This document shows, piece by piece, positions 36,136 through 44,508 of a stretch of 64,000 nt of DNA. The stretch covers positions 1 through 64,000 of the forward strand of contig MU616617.1 in assembly GCA_025201705.1 (NCBI GenBank), read 5' to 3'. The translations under genes were made by a program, and so were the position numbers. Source of the DNA: Dissophora ornata (lineage: Eukaryota; Mortierellomycota; Mortierellomycetes; Mortierellales; Mortierellaceae). Under the pieces are notes generated by a model. It was given only the letters and a program-made list of their open reading frames with translations, made no database searches and was not told the DNA's origin. Each line of letters opens with the position of its first letter. The first letter of the stretch is position 1.

Positions 36136-36880
36136 CTAATTCCCAATCAAGTTGCCGTGCAAGTCCAAAGCGGTCAAAGTGGCGTTGGTCTTGAATGCCT
36201 TCGACAGTGCCAGAGCTCCTTCATTCCCAATCCAGTTGTTCCTCAAGTTTAATGTGGTCAAAGTGGTGTTGGTCTTGAGTGCCTCCGATAGTGCCAGAGC
36301 TCCTTCATTCCCAATCAAGTTGCCCTGCAAGTCCAAAGTGGTCAACGTACTGTTGGTCTTGAGTGCCTTCGACAGTGCCACAGCTCCTTCATTCCCAATT
36401 GAGTTGCTCCCGAAGTCCATAGTGGTCAAAGTAGTGTTGGTCTTGAGTGACTCCGACAGTGCCACAGCTCCTTCATTCCCAATCGAGTTGCCCCCCAAGT
36501 TCAAAGTGGTCAAAGTGGTGTTGGTCTTGAGTGCTTCCGATAGTGCCAGCGCTCCTTCCTTCCCAATCGAGTTGATCCTCAAGATCAAAGTGGTCAAAGC
36601 GGTGTTGGCCTTGAGTGCCTCCGACAATGCCAGAGCTCCTTCATTCCCAATCGAGTTGTTCCACAAGTACAAAGTGGTCAAAGTGTTGTTGGTCTTGAGT
36701 GCCTCCGACAGTGCCAGAGCTCCTTCATTCGCAACTGAGTTGTGCTGCAGGTCCAAAGTGGTCAAAGTAGTGTTGGTCTTGAGCGCTTCCGACAATGCCA
36801 GAGTCCCTTCCTTCCCAATCCAGGTGTACTGCAAGTTCAAAGCGGTCAAAGGATTGTTGGTCTTGAGTGATTTTACAAGT
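36136..36880 (-). repeat. 84-bp LRR-encoding tandem repeat, nine units
   Basis: Nine 28-codon modules share long stretches of identical DNA, including the recurring GAGCTCCTTCATTCCCAA block on the plus strand. Single units differ mainly at the exposed x positions of LxxLxLxxN. Confidence 0.88.
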
Positions 36881-38536
36881 ACTCGGAACTCACTAGCTCC
36901 AATCTCTGGAGGTGTCATCTCCATGGATAACCTATGAAGGTGTGATGATCTTTTCGGTTGCAAACTAAGAACCTTCATGAAATCCTTGGATAGAACAATA
37001 TGAATCATTTTCATATTGGTATGTTCTATGATTCGAACAAGTATCTCGTATCGCGTGGATGTTGAAAGTAGTTTGCTGGTGGCGCTTGCTTGAAACCTTT
37101 GGAGATCAAGTCGAAGAATTGATACACTTGACATCTTGAGTGCTTTCTCAAATGCTTCAAGATCAGTCCTGGAGCAATCCCAGCCGAATGCAATATCCAA
37201 GTCGTAAACGCCAACCTTCGCTTTGCTGATGGCCTCATAGAACTCGGCTGCAGCAAAGCTAGACCTCAAAGTTACTTTGATACTCCCAAGTTGCTCATCA
37301 AATACACCTCGTGCCAGTTTGACTACATCACGCAGCTTCTGGGTGTGCGCTTCTTGATAGCCTACTCGATAGTGGTGGCGGCAAACCCATTTGACGTGGC
37401 CATCCTTAGTTGTCATGCGGTACAGATTACCCAGCAAGTTGTCTGAATTGTTGGCTCCTAGATATGATCTGAGTTGACGCAGTTCCACTCCTTCCAATCC
37501 CTCAACGCCAGTAAGGTAGCTGCCAAGGTCATGTAGCGTTGCTCTTGCATCACCTCCAACATTGACATCAGTCGATGTTTTTATCAGACTGCGACTCTCC
37601 TCCAGATATGCCAAAGAATAATCCACACCCTTGATGATCTTGGAAGTAACCGAGTTGACAGAGGACTCGGCAAAATCAAGAGCACTGACTACCTTCAAGT
37701 TCGCTAGTGCTGGTACGACGTGGCCCGCAATACCTGCTCCCAGTTTGATCATCTCGAGCATCAACATCAAAAAAGGTCCATACTTCTCAAAGAACTCTGT
37801 GGGTTTGTTGACGACATATCCTTCATGGTTGGCGAGGTGAAGGTGATGAGGGATGTTGCTTCCGGATGCCTCGGTGTGTTCACCACACTCACAGATGAAA
37901 TGCAAGCGGAACTTGGTGTGGAACATCGTCGTCAGATCCCAGGATGTCGATGTTTCGGGAAGAACAATGAACAGCCTTGGGATGGTGTATTCAAGCAACC
38001 CATAGTTCTGGGTCAATATGGCCTCTGTCTTGCTCTGGATCAGAATCAGGCGATCTTTGATCTCTTGTGCGTCCTGCAAAACCTGCTTGACAAACTCCTG
38101 CGTTATATGGCCTTGATCATAAAGTCCACCCAGCTGGTGTAGGACTGTGCTCTCGAATACAGGATTTGGAGTCGACATTGGAGAGTCAACATGGACATAC
38201 TTGACTGTGGTGGACAAGACAACCTCCAGGACTACGTTAGGGCAATGCTTGATGCAGTAAGGCTCGATTCTAAAGTGTAGAAATAAAAATAAAGTGCCTT
38301 AGCATGACTGTTCTTCTTGACTCATTGAGTCCACATTTGTATGCTTTTAGCTACCTGTTTTGATGCGAATCCCTCATCGGAGTAACGGCAACTTCGCCAT
38401 TCTTGACATAATTGACCCCAGGAAAGACCAGTTGGATGTCGTCCCAGTAAACGATACTCTGGCCATTGACATTGCCGAGAGGGATATTTACGATATCTGA
38501 CCTCCCAATCAAGCGGAATGATTGAGAGTCCACCAT
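36136..38536 (-). CDS. LRR (RNI-like) protein, intact right copy
   Basis: Exon 1 (38536-38355) and exon 2 (38269-36136) flank an 85-bp intron whose ends match those of the left copy. The product has 771 residues. Residues 1-75 form a small N-terminal domain (DIVNIPLGNVNGQ, VYWDDIQLVFPGV). A helical stretch follows (about 95-140). A conserved module then has LLEYTIPRLFIVLP, FRLHFICECGEH, HLANHEGY and PTEFFEKYGP, followed by helices. From about residue 535, nine 28-residue LRRs run to the end. No signal peptide or membrane segment is seen, so it is probably cytosolic or nuclear. No NTPase P-loop is visible, so it is not a standard NLR. The function is unknown. A 10-bp deletion in what would be the next repeat creates the TAG stop. 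Confidence 0.85.
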
Positions 38537-38757
38537 CGCTGGCCCTTGATGATTTATGTATGTGGGAAAGCAAGTGAGTGTGGAAAAAAGATGAGATGGA
38601 GAGAAAGAGATTGATATGAGCAAATTGCGAAAGCATGAGTAAACCTCGTGCTACCACCACATTAGAGCGGCGGTGTTTTGCCAACAAAGTCGATGCATGC
38701 GGCATTGTTGCAGGAACTGTCACATTGAGTTTTCTGTCCTACGCCAACAGTATTTTT

Positions 38758-38767
38758 NNNNNNNNNN
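38758..38767. other. Assembly gap (10 N)
   Basis: Ten Ns lie in the upstream region of the right LRR gene, at the place matching about 560-580 of the left arm. The round number suggests a placeholder of unknown true length or a join made across the repeat. Confidence 0.98.
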
Positions 38768-39039
38768 CCCCATACCGCCCCGGTCGATTATACCCTACAG
38801 AGAGGAACGTCCTCGACCCACATCCTTTACCAAAAGGTCACCTCCTCACGAGATGCAACCAGCTTCTATAATTCTGAAGTCTGGAAAAGAGCGCTGCAGG
38901 TCTCAAACTCGATACTTCCCGGCAGCTTATTTTTTCAGGGGGGTGAATAAAAAATGCACAAGTAATTCTTTGGCTGTTATCATGTCCTTTCGCCTCTCGC
39001 CACAGAAGGACCCCTACGCACTGTTCCCTTTCGTTTCTC

Positions 39040-39204
39040 ATGACACTTTCTAAAGTCCTCCGACGCCAGATTATCGGCATGCACAAAGCTGGCGTCAATG
39101 GCCCAGCAATCGTGAAAGAAGTTCAAGTGGGCGACGAACAGTTCAAGAATTATTTCGCGATACAAGAGGGACTTTTGCCAAATCGACGCCGAACAAAAGA
39201 CTAA
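39040..39204 (+). pseudogene. Tc1/mariner-like transposase N-terminal relic
   Basis: This 54-codon frame begins MTLSKVLRRQIIGMHKAGVN, followed by a GPAIVKE helix. That is the pattern of the first helix-turn-helix of Tc1-type transposases. It stops at TAA 39202-39204 with no DDE domain after it. A shorter piece of the same start (MTFPEVLRYQI) lies at the mirrored place in the left arm (about 240-290, minus strand), so the relic predates the duplication. Confidence 0.5.
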
Positions 39205-39384
39205 AAAACTGAATTCTTCTCAGGCCTTCGACGATGTAGTTATCACGCCCTCCCCAATTCATCACTCCTCGATGAAAACAAAGTCAAAATCCGTAGGAAT
39301 CTACGAATAATGTCCCTTTCGCAATGAAGGTATTCACCAACGCTATATAACTAGTCGCGTTCCCACGGGCTACGCAACTATTGT

Positions 39385-39523
39385 CAGGGTGTTAGCTCGA
39401 TTTTTTTTTTTTTTCTTTTTTTGAATGTCAAGTTTAATCCGAATAGTGGAAGTCTAAGTGCAGCTCGTACGAGCGGTATTCTACCCTAAATAAAGTGCTC
39501 ATGACTAGGGTGTTAGCTCGATT
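39385..39523 (+). repeat. Repeated Tc1-like terminus
   Basis: The 16-base string AGGGTGTTAGCTCGAT occurs at 39386 and again at 39507 in the same orientation. The second copy continues TGTCCAGACGCCCAAAA, which looks like a Tc1/mariner terminal repeat. The direct orientation suggests nested or partly deleted elements. Confidence 0.5.
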
Positions 39524-39650
39524 GTCCAGACGCCCAAAAAAAAATTTTGAAAGCCGACACAGCCGCACAGTCATGTGACATTGTCACGTTAAACAGTCAC
39601 ATTATTGATGTAGGATCAAATAGATCTTTAAAATCCCGCTTTCATCACAA

Positions 39651-39723
39651 GCTCGCATAGCTTAGTCGGTAGAGCGTCGTGCTAATAACGCGAAGGCCGC
39701 AGGTTCGATCCCTGCTGTGAGCA
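39651..39723 (+). tRNA. tRNA-Ile (anticodon AAT)
   Basis: A full cloverleaf can be drawn by eye. The acceptor stem GCTCGCA pairs with TGTGAGC with one G-U pair, and the discriminator A is at 39723. The D stem GCTT/GAGC and anticodon stem TCGTG/CGCGA (one U-G pair) fit. The loop CTAATAA holds anticodon AAT at 39684-39686. The T arm GCAGG-TTCGATC-CCTGC contains a B box (GGTTCGATCC). There is no intron. A T-rich stretch (ATATTTTTG) follows as a Pol III terminator. A34 would be edited to inosine. Confidence 0.95.
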
Positions 39724-39861
39724 TATTTTTGTTATTATTTTCAATAACCTGCGCTTCTTCCTTGACAATGTTGCGTACCTCCTCTTTGGTCCAACTTACC
39801 AGCAAGCCTTGGGCTCTGCACTTGACTTCTTTCTCTTCACTCTTGGCGCGCCTTTTTTTTT

Positions 39862-40304
39862 GGAATAATATAATCTCACCCCCCCCGTGAGCCTCTTATT
39901 CTCACGGGGGTCATCAACTCCTGCGCTAAGTCCATGTAAACGTTCCCAATCTTTGAACGTCAATTGCGCAACAACTTTTTATGCTACTCCCTACTCTTCC
40001 TAATATATTTCTTTTGCCCATCTCCATGCCTATCTTCTCATGTAGTTTACTTCTTTTTTCGTCCACTATGGGTGAACTGAACAGACAATTAAGCACTCTT
40101 TGCATGCAAGTGGACATCAAAGTTGATGAGAAGGTAGGCATGGAGATGGGTAAAAGAAATATATTAAGAAGAGTAGGAAGTAGCATAAAAAGTTGTTGCG
40201 CAATTGACGTTCAAAGATTGGGAACGTTTACATGGACTTAGCGCAGGAGTTGATGACCCCCGTCAGAATAAGAAGCTCGCGGTGGAGTGAGATTATATTA
40301 TTCC
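39862..40304. mobile_element. 443-bp foldback (MITE-like) element with 180-bp arms
   Basis: The left arm 39862-40041 and right arm 40125-40304 are near-perfect inverted repeats of 180 bp each, with only a handful of mismatches, around an 83-bp centre. Both tips read GGAATAATATAATCTCAC inward. No transposase is encoded; mirrored frames of about 86 codons on both strands are a by-product of the palindrome. A T run abuts the left tip and TTTT the right tip, so a target duplication of T residues is possible but unprovable by eye. It lies 66 bp past the Ptc5-like stop codon and 138 bp from the tRNA. Confidence 0.85.
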
Positions 40305-40370
40305 TTTTGTTTTTTTTGGTGGCAGGAGTTAGATCTCATAGGTATATTCTTTATTAGCTGTACAATGTAT

Positions 40371-42996
40371 TTAACGAATGTCTACAAATCCGTCAGAGGT
40401 CTGCGCATCAGAGAGAGCGATTGTTGTATCCTGTTGATTAAAGAACACCACGGTGACTACATTCCAAAAAAAAAAAAAAAAAAAAGTGGTTAAAAGGCGC
40501 TGAAAAAATCAATTGGGCGCAGACAAAGGTATCGTGATCGAAGAATCTTACCGGTGATATCGTCGCGATAGACGCGACTCATAGGCGAAGGGATCGACAG
40601 TGTAGCCGCCAATTTGTCATCGTCCGCACCGCCGAGCGCGTTTCGGATCAGATGTGTCGAGGCATTAGCCTGATCCCTATACGTAAACTTACGCGCCTGG
40701 CTCGCAGGGCCTTTGGGAGTCATATTGGCAGGCGTTAACTCCTCTTCTTCTTCCTCTTGCAACATTTGCTGGCTGCTTTCTTTGCCGTTGTTTGTCGCTG
40801 AGGTGGCGTTCGCTAGAATAGCTCTGCGCTGCTGTCTATACTTTTTGCTTTCTTCTCTATCCAGGACCAAGTCGTGGTGGCCAGTTTTGCCATCCAGCAG
40901 GTCACCGACCAGCTGCACAACCTCATCCGACGTCAGTTTGTCCCAGAGACCATCGGTTGCCATAACCAAGAACCGATCCTCGGGTTGGATTTTGTGGTGT
41001 CGTACAACAGGTTTTGCGGTTACGTACGGCGGCGTATTAAAGTTGCGATAGGGTTGACGGTATGCTGGAAAGAGTCGAAACACCTTTTCCTGTATCTCCT
41101 TTGACCACTTATACCGTGCGTCTCCAAATGCCCTCGTTGGTTCTACAGAGAGAGGAAAACGAAAAGTCAGCAATGTTTTAAAGCGCGAGCGGAAAGCACA
41201 ATTACGGCGCTCGACCATGGAGACAAAAAGCACTCACCAAGACCGCCCAAAACTCGGCCACGCATGACAACCGTGTCTTCCTCGCCTGGATGCAGTTTTT
41301 GCAGCCTCTTGACCTCTAATTGATTTCTACCTGTCTGATCAAATGACAGTGGTACAGCCCTCCAGACGTGTCCGCCGTCAGCCAACGGCTCACGCACGCC
41401 CATCACAGCTCTGCTATCGCCTGTACAGGCGACATACAAATCTCTCTCCCGAGGATCCACATACGCCATCAATGCACAAGACCCCGCAATGGCTGGCAAG
41501 AGCGAAGAGCACGCCAGTGGGCGGGAGGGATGCTCCAACACCCGCTTGACGCTATCATGTACAAGCCGCTGATCCAGCTTCAAAAAACCGCGCTCAATTG
41601 CTTCTGCGACCGCCTTCGTATCCCTTGGGTTTCTGACCAAATCAAGTTCCCTAGCTAGGGATGGAGCTAGCTCACGTGCAACCTTTTGACTGCAACACCA
41701 GCCGGAATGGCCGTCAAAGACTCCAAAAAACACTTTCTCAATTTCGCCATCCTGGTTTCGAATTGCATGCGTTGATAAGTCATCCTCAATAGGACTGTTG
41801 GATGGAAGCTGGTTAACGCAATATCCTACTACGAGATCCTGCCCCAACCTTGTGTTCTGCTTGTTTCGTTTTCCTTGATCTGCCATCACCTTGAAGGATT
41901 TTTGATGCTGACCCAACCGAAGCTCCACTTGTTCAGGCGTCATCATCCGGATATTTTTCTGGGACCCATGTAGACCCTGTGAGGGAAGTCCATTCGATGA
42001 ACCATCAAGAGCAGTTCCTGAAATTGAGAACGAGTCCATTATCGCTGTAGGTGATCCCGACTTGGAAAGCGCCCTGAATGGGGTCACTGAGTTCTCTGCC
42101 ATCTCTCCGAAGACGTTTTTGGTCTGGGCCAGCTCTAAAAATAATTTAGACCATTGCTCCAAGTAGTCCAACTTCCCCATGTATATCCCAATACCAGCTG
42201 CGGATACAACAAACCCCCACATGAAAGCTCTTCCAGCTGCCCTCCTAGACTCTATTAAATGCCACCACATCCATGGGTTCCAATGCGGGGGCCATTGACT
42301 TGGCCAGGGGTTGGACCCCCCATGACGTCCATCATAACTACCTCGTCCTCCACCACTACCTGCGCTTCCACTGCCACCGCCGCCTGGCATTCCTCCCGCT
42401 CCAACACCACCTCCTTGACTGTGGGTTTGGTGTCGCTGTTGGTAATACATCTGCTGTTGTTGCTGGCGCAGGAAATGGATGAGCCTTTGGCGATACAAAG
42501 AGTGTTGACGGTGGTGGCGCGGTGGGACAAAGTCTTCGTGACGGAGTCGCGATGCCCGCTCGTAGTACCCCTGTCCTTGATGACTACCGCTGCTGTACTG
42601 GTGCTGATCATGATCATGCTGGCCAGACTTGTCGCGTTGATGGGTACTGTCACGCTTGACTCGCTCATTCTTTTTCAAAGGCATGATGCGGCTGGTGAAT
42701 GGAGATTGGGTCGTTTCTGCTGCTCTTGAGGCTCCTGTTGCCCCTGTTGCTGTTGCTCCTTTTGCAGTTGTTGTTGGAGTTGTTGCGTCGATAAAGACAC
42801 CCCTCTTGGCCTTCTTCTTGATCTTCTTGACTGGCACGCCATCCAGCTTCAGTTTATGGGTGCGAGGAATTCGCCAGTGCCGGGGGAATGGCGTGGTCGA
42901 CGTCGAGAAGGGAAACGTCGAAGTCGATTGGATCCTGTTCAGCAGACAACTTCGACACGGCGACGAAAGGAGAGCGGCGACGAGCCTGAGCGACAT
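40371..42996 (-). CDS. PTC5: Mitochondrial PP2C phosphatase, Ptc5/PDP-like
   Basis: Three exons, 42996-41238, 41142-40552 and 40456-40371, give 811 residues. The last exon restores the PP2C C-terminus (DDITVTVVFF) across a 95-bp intron that contains a 19-A run (plus strand). The N-terminus is basic and Ser-rich, like a mitochondrial presequence. A Gly/Gln/His-rich linker and a single membrane segment follow (FMWGFVVSAAGIGIYMG). The catalytic motifs are VFFGVFDGHSG (about 420), ACTGDSRAVMG, RAFGDARYKW and VMATDGLWDKL, which supply the metal-binding Asp residues. The yeast Ptc5 group dephosphorylates pyruvate dehydrogenase E1. The foldback element follows its stop closely and may lie in the 3' UTR. 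Confidence 0.92.
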
Positions 42997-43496
42997 TCCT
43001 GATGGTCGCGATCAGCTCTTAGATGGAATAAATGGGTGCAGGGACACTGAGTGAAAGGAATGGGCAAAAACAAGGGCCATTCGGTGGATCATCGATCACT
43101 TTGCGATTGTGCTGTGCCCGTGCCTGTTGTCAGGGCTTGGCTGGACGTGGAGACGAAAAAGGCAAAAAAAGATTGGTGATTGAGCTATTGGACTGCGGAT
43201 TGCGCCAAAGCTCAAGAGTGTTTACGCCTTGCTCAACATCCTTGGCAAGGTTTACAGGGAGTCCGTGGCGAAGGAGGTTTTGAGGTGTTTGGACGTCTCT
43301 GGTACAGACGAGGAGGCGAAAAGCGAGGCGAGGTATGAGGGACAAGGAAAGATGGGAATGTGATATGTCCAGTCGATAGTCGAGGTGCTCTTCCCCTTTT
43401 GCTTGCTACTTCCTCTCGTTCTTTCCCCAAATTGTCGTCACAGCTCCATCATACAGCGCAAGGCACCCTTCTTTGTCAACGTTGCTACTCAAGAAA

Positions 43497-44508
43497 ATGC
43501 TCGAGAACAGGGTACTTCTCACGATCGCTCTCGGTCTGGCGGGCCTGTGTGTCGTTTCACCATATGCAGGCAATCACCCAACAAAGATGGATGTTAGCCT
43601 ACGAGAGGTCCTCTGCTCAAATCAGATGGGGATGTGTACTTCCTCGTGTCAAAACAAAGTCCAAGACAACACCTGGTACCGTTTCTGGGAGGCCTCGACC
43701 TGCAGTGATCCACAACACCCATTCACACAGACGTACATCGTGCACCGTCAATATCAAATATATATCGCCGATCCCGCTATATCTAACATGTGAATACTTC
43801 TCCGCTATTATTGGTATTATTAGCGACGTGGAGACACTTGAATGGACCTGCATCTGCTCTGGTGGCACAATCAAGATGTTCGACAACTGGCAGTTCCCAA
43901 TCCCGTTCAAGCTCTGCAGGATGAACCTTTTAGACTGTCTCCAAGCGTGCCCCGGATCAGCAAAGATCAGCAATCAGGGCCCGGGTGCTCAGGTCGCTGA
44001 CTCTGCCTCGGGGGACTGGCAGAGTTCTCGACAACAACAGCAAGTCCGTCTGTCACTCCCAGATGGGGTTGACAATGATTTCGATCAGGACGATTTCGAT
44101 GCGATCGAGGAAATCCAACTCCTTCAACGTCACTCCAAAATTGAGGGATCGTACTCACGATTCGAGGAAGAGGGGCGAAAGAAGAACGTTCTGAACAAGA
44201 AAAAGAAGCAGCTCCATAAGCAGCTCTGGGCCAAACAGCGGAATGAGATCGAGTCTGAGAGCCGGGTCGAAATCGAGGGCGGCCACGTCATTGGTGGTGG
44301 TGGTGATAAGAATGACTGGTCCCAGGAGATTATTGCATTCACAACGCTCTCCGATCCAACGGCGCGTCGCGACCCCAAATGTGTGGCACGTTGTCAGACA
44401 GATTACTCTTGTGGCACAGAGTCGGCGCCAGTGTACCGTGGTGTTATGCAGATCCCCAGGGTTGTTGAGAAAATGGTGGCACAGGACAGCGAAGAGCAGA
44501 CAGATTAG
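43497..44508 (+). CDS. Secreted Cys-rich protein, DUF7707-like
   Basis: Exon 1 (43497-43732) and exon 2 (43824-44508) are joined over a 91-bp intron, giving 306 residues. The first 22 or so residues (MLENRVLLTIALGLAGLCVV) form a signal peptide. Two Cys clusters follow: CSNQMGMCTSSCQNK… and, after the join, WTCICSGGT…FPIPFKLCRMNLLDC. The spacing recalls small secreted fungal domains with CxNQ…C…C…TCxC…C. An acidic and then Lys-rich coiled segment follows, and a last Cys group (KCVARCQTDYSC). No membrane anchor is seen. A longer unspliced frame exists but lacks an ATG and the signal peptide. The role is unknown; cell-wall or extracellular function is inferred. It is divergent from the PP2C gene. 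Confidence 0.65.

Larger units (their letters stand above)
34700..39100 (-). repeat. Right arm of the large inverted duplication
   Basis: This is the inverted counterpart of 222-3890. In plus-strand order it holds the recombinase remnant, the LRR gene on the minus strand, its upstream region with a 10-N gap, and a terminal segment near 39040-39100 that matches the left arm's start. Beyond about 39100 the two sides no longer match. Confidence 0.85.

Noticed and set aside
36136..38536. Calling the LRR gene a Crinkler effector or an NLR
   Set aside because: There is no signal peptide, no LFLAK-type header and no visible P-loop NTPase. The resemblance is limited to overall layout.
39926..40241. 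Two mirrored 86-codon frames in the foldback element
   Set aside because: They are the same sequence read from opposite arms of a palindrome and have no domain.
43360..44508. A 382-codon unspliced frame for the secreted protein locus
   Set aside because: It has no ATG at its start, lacks the signal peptide, and reads an intron and an out-of-frame 5' part. The spliced model gives a signal peptide and matching Cys clusters.
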